Position numbers and translations under genes: made by a program
Notes under the pieces: generated by a model
The model's input: the letters and a program-made list of their open reading frames with translations, nothing else
The model's database searches: none
What the model was told of the DNA's origin: nothing
Source: JAWWOL01 sp033851545
Lineage (GTDB): Bacteria; Actinomycetota; Actinomycetes; JAWWOL01
NCBI GenBank assembly: GCA_033851545.1
Contig: JAWWOO010000080.1
Location: 1-64,000 of the forward strand
Direction of reading: 5' to 3'
Length of the DNA stretch: 64,000 bases
In this document: piece after piece, positions 50,041 to 59,255 of the stretch
How the letters are laid out: every line of letters starts with the position of its first letter
Position numbering within the stretch: position 1 is the stretch's first letter

Positions 50041-50766
50041 CTAGAGCAGCGAGCGGGTCACTTTCTCTGCTGCCACGCGCTTCTCGAGCACGGCATGGTC
50101 GAGGTTGCGGCAGAGCACGACCGACCCGTCGACCGACAGCGGCCCCAGCAGTCCTCGCACGACCGACTCGACGTCGGTGAAGTCGGAGGTCGTGACCACG
50201 CGCGCGCCGGGCTCGAGGCCGAGCGACTCTCCGGCGGCCACGAGGTCCGCGCCGGAGAGCGATCCCGTCTCGACCGCGAACGCCGGATCGCCTGGCAGCA
50301 CAGGGTTGTACGGCGCGAAGCGGTCGCCGTACGAGGGAACCTCGAGGGCGTAGTCGAGCACCCCGGCGGGCAACCCCGCCGCCGGCCGGGCGAACGGCAG
50401 GAGCGACAACGCCACGATGTCGCGCGCGCCGGTCGACGTCCTCGCCGCCGAGACGGTGTCCGCAGCAGTGAACGCGATGTCCGCCGGCGCAACGGCCTCC
50501 AGCCCAGTGGCGGCGATGAGGCCTGTCGCCCAGCAGGCACTGAGGATCACCGCCGTCTGCCAGTGCGTCGGCAGCAGGACGGCCACCCGCTCACCGGGCT
50601 CTGCGGACAGGCCGTCCTGCAGCAGGTTCGCCGTCTTGGACACCCAGTTGGCATAGGTGGCAACGGAAAGCTCGACCCGCTCGCCGGTCGCGTCGTCATA
50701 GAACGTGATCAGCGGCCGTGCGCCGTCCCTGGCCAGCGAACGCGCGAGCAGTCCCGCAGGGGTCAC
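50041..50766 (-). CDS. TIGR03089-family acyl-AMP-ligase-like protein
   Basis: A 241-aa actinobacterial protein resembling only the N-terminal part of AMP-binding acyl-CoA synthetases: LLARSLARDGARPLITFYDD, VELSVATYANWVSKTANLLQ, RVAVLLPTHWQTAVILSACW. The adenylation P-loop and C-terminal domain are absent, as in the TIGR03089 family, whose function is unknown. GTG 50766 overlaps the LCP stop by four bases. Confidence 0.88.
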   Translation of the reverse strand: MTPAGLLARSLARDGARPLITFYDDATGERVELSVATYANWVSKTANLLQDGLSAEPGERVAVLLPTHWQTAVILSACWATGLIAATGLEAVAPADIAFTAADTVSAARTSTGARDIVALSLLPFARPAAGLPAGVLDYALEVPSYGDRFAPYNPVLPGDPAFAVETGSLSGADLVAAGESLGLEPGARVVTTSDFTDVESVVRGLLGPLSVDGSVVLCRNLDHAVLEKRVAAEKVTRSLL

Positions 50767-52349
50767 GGTGCGCAGACGGCGGAGTTGGCCGTCGGCGCCT
50801 TGGCGACGATTGCCGACACGCCGGCCGCGCTGGCCGCCGTCGTCTTGGGGGCAACGGTCGTGGTCGCCGACGACTTGCCGACGCTGACCTTGACCACCGT
50901 GGTGAAGTTGTCGCCGATGACGAGCTCGAGGGTGGAGGTCAGCGAGGTCTTCAGCTTGATCACCGAGCCGGGCACGGCGGCGGCGAGGGTGCGGGCAGAG
51001 TCGGCCCGGCCCGTCCCGTAGTAGACGATCGACGTCGGGGTGGAGGCCGCGTTGCCGGACGTCAGCGCCGTGAAGCCCCCGGCCTTGAGGTTCTGCGCAG
51101 TCTGGACCGCGAGATGGGCACGGCCCGAGCCGTTGGACACCCGTACCCGGATCTTGGCCGGCGCGACGGTCAGCGGGACCGACGGCGTCTTCGGCGCTGC
51201 GGAGCCCGAGGTCTTGGCGACCTTGGGCTGAGCCGTGTTGTCCTTCATCGCCGCGAACACCGCGGGCAGGTTGGCGGTGTCGAGCTCGACCACGCTCTGG
51301 CCGCCCACGCGCGCGCTGCTGGTGAGGATCGGCACCTGCAGGAAGGTCACGTGGGCCGGGTCGATGCTGTGCAGCCGGGTGGCCAGGGTCTTCATCTGGG
51401 AGATCCCGAAGCCGTTGTCCGTGGTCATCGACTTGGCCGCAGCCCGCGCGAACGAGTAGAGCTTGGCCGGGTCGGTCAGCGTGCCGGCCGAGAGCACCTT
51501 GTGCAGCATCACGGACAGGAAGTACTGCTGGTCGGCGATCCGGCCGATGTCACCGCTGGGCAGGCCCTTGCGGTCCCGTACGAAGGCCAGCGCCTGGTCG
51601 CCGTTGATGTGATGGGTCGAGCCGGCGGTGAGGTTGTCGCCGCTGTCGTGGTCGTGCCTGGTCGTCTTGACGCACACGTTCAGGCCGCCCAAGGCATTGA
51701 CCATGTTCTTGAAGCCGGTGAAGTCGACCTGCACGACGTGGTTGACCCGGATGCCGGAGAGCAGCTCGAGGGTCGCGACCAGCAGCGGGGAACCGCCCTC
51801 GGCGAACGCGGCGTTGAGCTTGGCCTTGTGCTCGGGGTGGTGGCCGCCCTTGGTGTCGGTCCACTGGGGGATCGTCACCCAGGAGTCGCGCGGGAACGAG
51901 ATGATCGACGCCTTGGCCGAGCCCGACGGTACGTGGACCAGCATCATCGTGTCCGAGCGCTGGCCCGAGGTGTAGTCCTGGCTGCCCTTGGCCGCGTTGT
52001 AGACGCCGTTAGCTCCCGCCCGGGTGTCCGACCCCACCAGCAGGAAGTTCTCAGCCTTTGCGTCCGCAGCCGGCCGGTGGATGCCGTTCTTCGCCAGGGC
52101 GTCGAAGGCGTTGATGTGCGCGATGTTGCCGAAGATGCTGTGGTAGATCACCCAGAAACCACCCGCCGCGAGCAGCACGCACACCGAGGTGACCGCCGCG
52201 ATCCACCCCGCGATGCGCTGGCCGCGGGACCGCTTGGTCACCATCGACGCGGGCGCCGACCAGGGCGTCTTGCCCGGAGGCCCCGTACGCGGCCCGCGCG
52301 GGTTGAGCTCCGGGGGCAGGTCGCCGAAGCCGGGCGGTGTGTCACTCAC
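50763..52349 (-). CDS. LCP-family glycopolymer ligase with LytR_C domain
   Basis: A 528-aa membrane protein. A ~50-residue Pro-rich cytoplasmic head and one transmembrane helix (about 50-70) lead to the LCP domain (about 95-290): FLLVGSDTRAG, SDTMMLVHVPSGS, ISFPRDSWVTIP, KLNAAFAEGG and DQALAFVRDR, with the catalytic Arg and Asp residues. A LytR_C domain (about 400-500, IRVRVSNGSGRAHLAVQTAQ) follows. It likely links an envelope polysaccharide to peptidoglycan. GTG 52349 has GGAGG 11 bases upstream. Coupled to the TIGR03089 gene. Confidence 0.92.
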   Translation of the reverse strand: MSDTPPGFGDLPPELNPRGPRTGPPGKTPWSAPASMVTKRSRGQRIAGWIAAVTSVCVLLAAGGFWVIYHSIFGNIAHINAFDALAKNGIHRPAADAKAENFLLVGSDTRAGANGVYNAAKGSQDYTSGQRSDTMMLVHVPSGSAKASIISFPRDSWVTIPQWTDTKGGHHPEHKAKLNAAFAEGGSPLLVATLELLSGIRVNHVVQVDFTGFKNMVNALGGLNVCVKTTRHDHDSGDNLTAGSTHHINGDQALAFVRDRKGLPSGDIGRIADQQYFLSVMLHKVLSAGTLTDPAKLYSFARAAAKSMTTDNGFGISQMKTLATRLHSIDPAHVTFLQVPILTSSARVGGQSVVELDTANLPAVFAAMKDNTAQPKVAKTSGSAAPKTPSVPLTVAPAKIRVRVSNGSGRAHLAVQTAQNLKAGGFTALTSGNAASTPTSIVYYGTGRADSARTLAAAVPGSVIKLKTSLTSTLELVIGDNFTTVVKVSVGKSSATTTVAPKTTAASAAGVSAIVAKAPTANSAVCAP

Positions 52350-52553
52350 AGGCGGGAAATCCTCCAGGTAGCCGTGCTTGCGTGCCTTACAGGAGACGCC
52401 GCAGGACCCGTACCGGTTGTCAGCTCGTGCCCGAATCATGCCGATCTGATGCCTTGACCGGCCCGGCCAGCGTATCGGCGCTTGTCTGGCAATCGGGTGA
52501 AGCCACGCCCGGCACAGGCGGACTGCTAGCCTGCCCGCTATGGATCTGGTCGC

Positions 52554-53621
52554 ATGAAGGCGCTTGTCCTGGCCGGGGGCGCCGGGACCCGGTTGCGCCC
52601 GATCACCCACACCTCGGCCAAACAGCTGGTCCCCGTGGCCAACAAGCCGATCCTGTTCTACGGCCTCGAGGCGATCCGCGACGCGGGCATCACCGAGGTC
52701 GGGATCATCGTCGGCGACACGGCGGACGAGATCATGGCCGCCGTGGGCGACGGCAGCGCGCTGGGCATCCGCGCCACGTACATCCGCCAGGACGCCCCGC
52801 GTGGCCTCGCCCACGCGGTGCTCGTGGCGCACGACTTCCTCGGCGACGAGCCGTTCGTCATGTACCTCGGCGACAACCTGATCATCGGCGGCATCAGCGG
52901 ACTGGTCGAGGAGTTCGCCAGGGACCTGCCCGACGCGCAGGTCCTGCTGACACAGGTGCCGGACCCGTCGCAGTTCGGCGTCGCCGAGCTCGGTCCCGAC
53001 GGTCGCATCTCCCGGCTGGTCGAGAAGCCCAAGGAACCGCGCAGCGACCTGGCCCTGGTCGGCGTCTACATGTTCGGGCCCAAGATCCACGAAGCCGTAC
53101 GGGGGATCGCGCCCAGTGCCCGAGGCGAGCTCGAGATCACCGACGCGATCCAGTGGCTGGTGGACAACGGGTGCGAGGTCCGCCCCCACATGGTCACCGG
53201 CTACTGGAAGGACACCGGCCGCCTCGAGGACATGCTCGACACCAACCGCAAGGTGCTCGAGAGCTTCGAACCCGCGGTGCACGGCAAGGTCGACGAGTCC
53301 AGCCGGATCGTCGGCCGGGTCGTGATCGAAGAGGGCGCCGAGGTGATCCGCTCGACCGTACGGGGGCCGGCGGTCATCGGCCGCAACACCCGGATCGTCG
53401 ACACCTACGTCGGCCCGTTCACGTCGATCTATCACGACTGCGTGATCGAGGACACCGAGATCGAGCACTCGCTGGTCCTGGAGCACTCGGTGATCCACGG
53501 CGTCGGTCGGATCGAGGACTCGCTGATCGGCCGCTACGTCGTGATGGAGCCGTCGGCCGAGCTGCCCCGTGCCCACCGGCTGATGGTCGGTGACCACAGC
53601 AGGATCTCCATCGCCACGTGA
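52554..53621 (+). CDS. rmlA: Glucose-1-phosphate thymidylyltransferase (long form)
   Basis: A 355-aa nucleotidyltransferase making dTDP-glucose. The N-terminus KALVLAGGAGTRLRPITHTS has the nucleotide loop and catalytic Arg; YLGDNLIIGG binds the metal; GYWKDTGRLEDMLD closes the sugar site. A left-handed beta-helix (about 270-345) makes it the long actinobacterial type rather than the ~290-residue enterobacterial RmlA. It starts the rhamnose/glycan stretch; its stop overlaps the next start (GTGA). Confidence 0.93.
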   Translation: MKALVLAGGAGTRLRPITHTSAKQLVPVANKPILFYGLEAIRDAGITEVGIIVGDTADEIMAAVGDGSALGIRATYIRQDAPRGLAHAVLVAHDFLGDEPFVMYLGDNLIIGGISGLVEEFARDLPDAQVLLTQVPDPSQFGVAELGPDGRISRLVEKPKEPRSDLALVGVYMFGPKIHEAVRGIAPSARGELEITDAIQWLVDNGCEVRPHMVTGYWKDTGRLEDMLDTNRKVLESFEPAVHGKVDESSRIVGRVVIEEGAEVIRSTVRGPAVIGRNTRIVDTYVGPFTSIYHDCVIEDTEIEHSLVLEHSVIHGVGRIEDSLIGRYVVMEPSAELPRAHRLMVGDHSRISIAT

Positions 53622-55039
53622 TCCCGAGGGGGCATCGGCGCGGAGTTGCCCTGCTGGCATCGATCTCGGGGCTCGTCTACTCGGTCTTCTCCGTGGCTCG
53701 GCACCACGTCTTCGAGACCACCGCCTACGACCTCGGGATCTTCTTCGAGGCAGTGCGCGGCTGGGCGCACCTCGGCCTGCCGATCGTCCCGGTCAAGGGG
53801 GTCCACGACCAGCTCGGTACGCACTTCGACCTCCTCGGCGACCACTTCCACCCGATCCTGGCCCTGCTCGCGCCGACGTACTGGATCTGGCCCCACCCCG
53901 AGACACTGCTCGTCGACCAGGCCCTGCTGTTCGCCGTCTCCGCCGTTCCCGTCTGGGCCTTCGTCCAGCGGCTGCTCGGCCCGCGGGCGGCCTACCTGTG
54001 GACCGCCGGCTACGTCACCTACTGGGGCCTGCAGGAGGCGGCGGCGTTCGACTTCCACGAGATCGCGTTCGCGGTGCCGCTGATCGCCTTCGCCATCGAG
54101 CGGGTGCAGGCCCGGCGCTTCCCGGCCGCAACGATCGCGGTGCTGATGTTGCTGCTGGTCAAGGAAGATCTCGCCCTGCTAGTGGCGTTCTTGGGTCTCT
54201 ACATCGCGGTACACGGCCGGCGTGTCCTCGGCTCCGCGGTGACAGCTGCGGGTGTCGTCGGCTACGTCCTGATCACCCGCGTGTTCCTGCCGCACTTCGC
54301 CGGCGGCCAGGCGTTCATGTACTGGACCTACGACTCGCTCGGCAAGGACCTGCCCTCTGCGCTGGGCTTCATGGCCCGCCACCCGTTCCGCACGGTGCAG
54401 CTGTTCTTCACCCCTGCGGTCAAGTGGCACACGCTGCTCTGGATCTTCGCGCCGTTCGCGCTGCTGACGGCCGGGTCATCGACGCTGATCCTGCTGGTGC
54501 CGCTGCTGGCGGAGCGCTTCTTCTCCTCCGGCCCGCAGTACTGGGTGACCGGCTACCACTACACCGCGACCGCCGCGCCGATCGTGGCGATGGGCGCCGC
54601 CGAGGGGCTTCACCGGATACTTCGCTTGGTGCCAAAGGATTCCGTACGGGCTGCCGCGGGGAGGTGGGTGCCCGCTGCGGTGGCAGTCGCCGGGCTGGCC
54701 AGCATCGCCTACTTCCCGCTGCACGAGCTCTTTCTGCCGCGGCTGTGGGCGACCGGGGGCCGGGTCGCGGCGGCGCACGCAGCGGTGGCCCAGGTGCCCC
54801 GAGGCGTGACGGTCGAGGCCACCGACCGGCTGCAGCCGCACCTGGTCGACCACACGAACGCGTTGCTGCTCGATGGCACCGAGACCACCGCGACCTGGCT
54901 GGTTGCAGACGTGGGCAAGCCGGACTGGCCGCTGAAGAGCGTCGACAAGCAGCAGGCGTACGTGGCACAGCGCGAAGCCGAAGGCTGGACGGTGGTCTTC
55001 AACCGCGACGGCTTCGTCGTCCTGCACGGCCCGTCCTAG
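53618..55039 (+). CDS. DUF2079 polytopic membrane protein
   Basis: A 473-aa DUF2079 protein with about ten hydrophobic helices. The early segment ARHHVFETTAYDLGIFFEAV and DLLGDHFHPILALLAP are diagnostic for the family, which resembles lipid-linked-sugar glycosyltransferases (GT-C). The acidic/His loop GDHFHP is a plausible active-site loop. It is coupled to rmlA, suggesting use of the sugar products in a surface glycan; no activity is proven. Confidence 0.88.
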   Translation: MIPRGHRRGVALLASISGLVYSVFSVARHHVFETTAYDLGIFFEAVRGWAHLGLPIVPVKGVHDQLGTHFDLLGDHFHPILALLAPTYWIWPHPETLLVDQALLFAVSAVPVWAFVQRLLGPRAAYLWTAGYVTYWGLQEAAAFDFHEIAFAVPLIAFAIERVQARRFPAATIAVLMLLLVKEDLALLVAFLGLYIAVHGRRVLGSAVTAAGVVGYVLITRVFLPHFAGGQAFMYWTYDSLGKDLPSALGFMARHPFRTVQLFFTPAVKWHTLLWIFAPFALLTAGSSTLILLVPLLAERFFSSGPQYWVTGYHYTATAAPIVAMGAAEGLHRILRLVPKDSVRAAAGRWVPAAVAVAGLASIAYFPLHELFLPRLWATGGRVAAAHAAVAQVPRGVTVEATDRLQPHLVDHTNALLLDGTETTATWLVADVGKPDWPLKSVDKQQAYVAQREAEGWTVVFNRDGFVVLHGPS

Positions 55040-55083
55040 TGTGCCGGTCTCTCCCCAGGGACTCCACCTGCTTGAATGCTCAC

Positions 55084-57057
55084 GTGTCCGCGCCGGAGAA
55101 CTCTTGCCAGCGTCCCAGCGCGTACGGCGTCCTCGGGGTGCTGCCCGCCCTGGTCTGCTCGGCGTGGATCGCGGCCGGGGTGGCGTTGCTGCTGCTGCGC
55201 GCGTTCCAGCCCTGGCTCGCGATTCCCGTCGCCCTGGTCCTGTTGGCGGTCATGCTGTGGCTCGTCCCGGTCCGCCGGTGGACCGCGCCGTCCGGCCCCA
55301 CCTGGGCGCTGGTGCTCACCCTGGCGGTGGTGGTTCTTGCCGGAGTCTGGGCAGGGACCCACGCGTCCGAGAACCTTGTCGTGCGAAGGGATCCCGGTCC
55401 GTACGGGCTGATCGGCGCCTGGGTTGCGCAGCACGGCACGATCTCGATGCCTTCCGATGCTGCCGTTTTCGGGCACCTGCCGCACATCGCCTTCGACTCG
55501 CCGGCGTTCTACGGCCGACCGGGTGACGTGCTCCAGCCGCAGTTCATGTCGGGGCTTCCGTTGGTGATCGCCCCGGCGCACTGGATCGGGGGGCTGCCCT
55601 GGCTGTTCAGGGCCAACGCGGTCATCGGCGCCCTCGCGTTGCTGACGTTCGCGAGCTTCGTGGCCCGGGCGGTCGGACCACGGGCGGCGCCGTTCGCCAC
55701 GGCCGTGCTGGCGCTCAGCTATCCCGAGACGCACGCCTTCCGGTCACCGTACAGCGAGCCGTTGACGCAGCTGATGGTCTTCGGCGGGCTCTGCCTGCTC
55801 TGGGACGCCGGCCGGCGCAGGGAGCAGACCTGGCGAGCGGCCGGGCTGGCCGGGCTGGTGCTGGGGTTGACTGCCGCCGTGCGGGTCGATGCGGTCGCCG
55901 ACCTGCTCCCGTTGGCCGCCGTCGTGGTCGTCCTCGCGGTCGGCTCCCGTCGCCGCGACGCTGCCGGGCTGACCGTGGGCCTCGCCGTCGGGATCGGCGT
56001 CGGGGCGGCCGATGGCTGGCTGCTGCACTACGCCTATATCTACGACACCCGCACAGAGCTCAGGTTGGTCGGCCTCGCCCTGCTAGCCGTCTGCATCGGC
56101 GCCGGGCTCGCCATCTCCGTCGGCCGGCGGCTCGTAGGGCGAGGACCCTTGTCGGCGAAGTGGCCCGGAATCCTTGCTGCTACGGCGATCCCGCTGGTCG
56201 CCGTGCTCGGCTACGCCGTCCGCCCGTACGTCGAGCACCCGCACTCGCCGGCCAGCGACAAGACCGCGCAGGAGGTCGGCCGGTTGCAGACCATGAGCCA
56301 CCTGCCCTTGGACCCGCACCGGACCTACGCCGAGGACTCCCTGCGCTGGATGGGCTGGTGGGTGGGCGCTCCGGCTATCCTGCTGGCTGCCCTGGCCGCC
56401 GGACTGGTCGTACGGAGGTGGCTGGCCGGGCGCGACGCCGAGCTGCTGCCGGTGGTCGGGACCGGGCTTGCCGTGGCGCTGCTGGTGTTCTGGCGGCCGT
56501 CGATCACCCCTGACCACCCGTGGGCCGACCGAAGGTTCGTGCCCATCGTGCTGCCGGTGCTGGTGCTGCTGGCGACGTGGCTGCTGGCCCGCGTCGCCGA
56601 GGACAAGCGTTGGCGCCGCGCTGTTCCCGTACTCGGCCTGGCGATCCTGGTGCCGACCGTGCTGACGACGGCGCCGCTGGCCTGGACCCGTACCGAGACC
56701 GGCCAGCTCGCCGCATTGAAGGCCCTGTGCGCGCGGATTCCCGCCCGGGTCGCCGTGTTGTTCGTCGACGTCGACCTCGCCTTCCGGTGGGCACCGGCCG
56801 TTCGCGACGAGTGCGGCGTCCCGACCGGCTACATCGCGGCCGGCGGCCAGGTTGCGGTGGCAGACGTGCAGGCAGCCGTACGCGCCCACGGCCGTTCCCT
56901 GGTCCTGCTCGGCGCGACGGCCGCTGAGCTGACCGGCCGCGACCCGCAGCACATCGTGGGGCTCACCTATCCGGTCGACGCCCGCACACTGACCAGGCGC
57001 CCGCACCGGACGGACACCGAGCGGACCGACGTCTGGTCGGCCCTGGTCCCTGACTGA
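55084..57057 (+). CDS. Large polytopic membrane protein, possible GT-C transferase
   Basis: A 657-aa membrane protein with 11-13 hydrophobic helices and a ~120-residue soluble end. The first outward loop VVRRDPGPYGLIGAWVAQHG carries the Arg-Asp-Pro-type acidic site common in GT-C-fold transferases and relatives. I do not recognise an exact family. GTG 55084 is used; TTG 55072 is an alternative. It follows the DUF2079 gene by 44 bases on the same strand. Confidence 0.75.
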   Translation: MSAPENSCQRPSAYGVLGVLPALVCSAWIAAGVALLLLRAFQPWLAIPVALVLLAVMLWLVPVRRWTAPSGPTWALVLTLAVVVLAGVWAGTHASENLVVRRDPGPYGLIGAWVAQHGTISMPSDAAVFGHLPHIAFDSPAFYGRPGDVLQPQFMSGLPLVIAPAHWIGGLPWLFRANAVIGALALLTFASFVARAVGPRAAPFATAVLALSYPETHAFRSPYSEPLTQLMVFGGLCLLWDAGRRREQTWRAAGLAGLVLGLTAAVRVDAVADLLPLAAVVVVLAVGSRRRDAAGLTVGLAVGIGVGAADGWLLHYAYIYDTRTELRLVGLALLAVCIGAGLAISVGRRLVGRGPLSAKWPGILAATAIPLVAVLGYAVRPYVEHPHSPASDKTAQEVGRLQTMSHLPLDPHRTYAEDSLRWMGWWVGAPAILLAALAAGLVVRRWLAGRDAELLPVVGTGLAVALLVFWRPSITPDHPWADRRFVPIVLPVLVLLATWLLARVAEDKRWRRAVPVLGLAILVPTVLTTAPLAWTRTETGQLAALKALCARIPARVAVLFVDVDLAFRWAPAVRDECGVPTGYIAAGGQVAVADVQAAVRAHGRSLVLLGATAAELTGRDPQHIVGLTYPVDARTLTRRPHRTDTERTDVWSALVPD

Positions 57058-57067
57058 TACTGGGCAA

Positions 57068-57610
57068 ATGACCGACGAACCGGGTGTCTTCTCCCAGCGG
57101 TGGTCCGGCGGCGACCGGGTCGACCCCGCGTGCCTGGGCGATGAGCGGACCATGCTCAGCCAGTACCTCGACTACCAGCGCAGCACCTTCGAGCTCAAGT
57201 GTGCGGGCGTGGCGCCCGGGCAGCTCAGCGCCTTGACCGTCCCGCCGTCGACGCTGAGCCTGCACGGCCTGTTGCGGCACCTGTCAGGGGTCGAGCGGTG
57301 GTGGTTCCGGATCCAGTTCGCCGGCGAGCAGGTGCCGGAGCTCTACTACAGCGACGACGACCCGGACCAGGACTTCGACTCTCTCGACGGCGACGCCGGG
57401 GAGGCTCTCGAGGTCTGGCGGCGGGAGTGCGCGCGCTCCCGCGAGATCGCGCGCGCTGCCGAGTCGATGGACAGCACCGGTACCAGGCGGCTGACCGGTG
57501 AGCCCTTCTCGCTGCGCTGGGTGATGCTGCGCCTGGTGGCGGAGTACGCCCGGCACAACGGCCACGCCGACCTGCTGCGGCAGCGCATCGACGGCCGGAC
57601 CGGGGAGTAG
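57068..57610 (+). CDS. DinB-superfamily (DUF664) protein
   Basis: A 180-aa four-helix-bundle protein. The metal-ligand histidines appear in LHGLLRHLSGVERWWFR and VAEYARHNGHADLLRQ, typical of DUF664. Such proteins are mycothiol- or metal-dependent enzymes, mostly of unknown substrate. It begins 11 bases after the membrane-protein gene and ends four bases from the convergent kinase-like gene. Confidence 0.88.
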   Translation: MTDEPGVFSQRWSGGDRVDPACLGDERTMLSQYLDYQRSTFELKCAGVAPGQLSALTVPPSTLSLHGLLRHLSGVERWWFRIQFAGEQVPELYYSDDDPDQDFDSLDGDAGEALEVWRRECARSREIARAAESMDSTGTRRLTGEPFSLRWVMLRLVAEYARHNGHADLLRQRIDGRTGE

Positions 57611-57613
57611 GCC

Positions 57614-58216
57614 TCACACAGGCGCGACATCGGGCACGAGCTCTGCCCACACGGTCTTGCCCTCGGACGTCGCGTCGGCGCCCCAGCGGGTGGAAAGCCG
57701 GTCGACCAGGAACAGCCCCCGCCCGCTCTCTGCCAGCCCGTTCGCATGCCGCGGCCGGACCGGACGGACCGAGCTGTCGCTGACCTCGGCTCGCACCCCG
57801 CCCCGCTCGCCCTCGAGCACCGCCAGCCTGACCGTGATCTGGCTCCCGGCGTGCCGCACCGCGTTCGCGACCAGCTCGGTCACCACCAGCTCGGCGTCCG
57901 AGCACACCTGGCCGGCGTCCCAGCGGGTGCAGGCGGTCAGCACCAGGATCCGGGCGTGCGCCGCCGAGCGGGGCTCCGCAGGCAGCACAGCGACCAACCG
58001 GTTGCCTTCGTCGATCACGGTGTGGGGCAACTCTGACGCGGCAGAACTGCCGGGCTGGCTGGCGATGACGTCCTCCGATCGGGGACTGGGTTGCCCCCGG
58101 TGTACCCGTCCTCCGCGAAACGTCCCGCACCGTGCCGAGGTTTCTGCCGCGTCGTCCGACCCGGTGGGCAACGGCCGCTGCCAGGATCGGGCAGAATCAC
58201 GGGGCACGGGCATCAC
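57614..58216 (-). CDS. RsbW-like serine-kinase ATP-binding protein
   Basis: An HATPase_c_2 (anti-sigma-factor kinase-like) protein with the N box LVVTELVANAVRHAGSQ and the G boxes ARGGVRAEVSDSS-like and SGRGLFLVDRL. The annotated frame from ATG 58216 gives 200 aa, of which the first ~65 look non-homologous. The best-placed ribosome site (GGAGG at 58072-58076) precedes an ATC codon at 58066, and a GTG occurs at 58018, so the true start is uncertain. Such proteins bind anti-anti-sigma factors; no partner gene is near. Confidence 0.8.
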   Translation of the reverse strand: MMPVPRDSARSWQRPLPTGSDDAAETSARCGTFRGGRVHRGQPSPRSEDVIASQPGSSAASELPHTVIDEGNRLVAVLPAEPRSAAHARILVLTACTRWDAGQVCSDAELVVTELVANAVRHAGSQITVRLAVLEGERGGVRAEVSDSSVRPVRPRHANGLAESGRGLFLVDRLSTRWGADATSEGKTVWAELVPDVAPV

Positions 58217-58262
58217 CCGGGCGCGGCCCTCCCCGCTGCAGGACTACCGAAGGACAGCTGCA

Positions 58263-59255
58263 ATGCGTGTGCTCGTCACCGGCGGCGCCGGCTTCATCGG
58301 CTCCCACTACGTCCGTACGCTGCTCGCCGGCGGCTACGAGGGAGCGCGGATCGAGCGGGTCACCGTCTACGACAAGCTGACCTACGCCGGCAACCTGGCC
58401 AACCTCGAGACGGTCGCCGGTGACCCGCGCTACGGCTTCGTGCACGGCGACATCGTGGACGCGGCCGCCCTGGACGCTGCGCTGCCCGGTCACGACGTCG
58501 TGGTCAACTTCGCCGCCGAGACCCACGTCGACCGCTCGATCACCGGCGCGGCGGACTTCGTCGTCACCAACGTGCTCGGCGCGCAGACCCTGCTCGAAGC
58601 CTGCCTCCGCAACTCAATACCTCGGGTTCTGCACGTCTCCACCGACGAGGTCTACGGGTCCATCGCCGAGGGCTCGTGGACCGAGGACTCGCCGTTGTTG
58701 CCCAACTCTCCTTACAGCGCAGCCAAAGCGGGCGCGGACCTGATCGCCCGCTCCTACGCGCGGACCTACGGACTGAACGTCACGATCACCCGCTGCAGCA
58801 ACAACTACGGCCCGTACCAGTTCCCTGAGAAAGTCGTGCCGTTGTTCGTGACCAACCTGCTCGACGGGGCGACGGTGCCGCTCTACGGCGACGGGCTCAA
58901 CGTCCGGGACTGGCTGCACGTCGACGACCACTGCCGCGGCATCCAGCTCGCGCTGGACAGGGGTGAGGCCGGCGAGATCTACAACATCGGCGGCGGCCTG
59001 GAGCTGACCAACCGCGAGCTCACCGAGCGGCTGCTCGAAGCGGTCGGCGCCGACTGGAGCCGGGTCACCCCGGTCGAGGACCGCAAGGGTCACGACCGGC
59101 GCTACTCCGTCGACGACTCCAAGCTGCGGGCGCTGGGCTACGCGCCCCGTACGACCTTCGAGGAGGGGCTGGCGCAGACCGTCGCGTGGTACCGGGACAA
59201 CCGGCATTGGTGGGAGCCGCTCAAGAGCGGCATCGTCAAGGCTTCCGCGGAGTGA
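58263..59255 (+). CDS. rmlB: dTDP-glucose 4,6-dehydratase
   Basis: A 330-aa extended SDR enzyme. VTGGAGFIGSHYVRTL binds NAD; STDEVYGS and YSAAKAGADLI carry the catalytic Thr-Asp-Glu and Tyr-x3-Lys; TRCSNNYGPYQFPEK is the RmlB fingerprint. Second step of dTDP-L-rhamnose synthesis. ATG 58263 follows AAGGACAGC. Coupled to rmlD by GTGA overlap. Confidence 0.96.
   Translation: MRVLVTGGAGFIGSHYVRTLLAGGYEGARIERVTVYDKLTYAGNLANLETVAGDPRYGFVHGDIVDAAALDAALPGHDVVVNFAAETHVDRSITGAADFVVTNVLGAQTLLEACLRNSIPRVLHVSTDEVYGSIAEGSWTEDSPLLPNSPYSAAKAGADLIARSYARTYGLNVTITRCSNNYGPYQFPEKVVPLFVTNLLDGATVPLYGDGLNVRDWLHVDDHCRGIQLALDRGEAGEIYNIGGGLELTNRELTERLLEAVGADWSRVTPVEDRKGHDRRYSVDDSKLRALGYAPRTTFEEGLAQTVAWYRDNRHWWEPLKSGIVKASAE

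Noticed and set aside
52350..53660. Long N-terminal extension of the second LCP protein
   Set aside because: It is the antisense of rmlA; the GTG at 52349 with a ribosome site gives the normal LCP start.
53590..55083. Extension of the 55084 membrane protein across the DUF2079 gene
   Set aside because: This is another frame of the DUF2079 coding region and has no membrane or family character.
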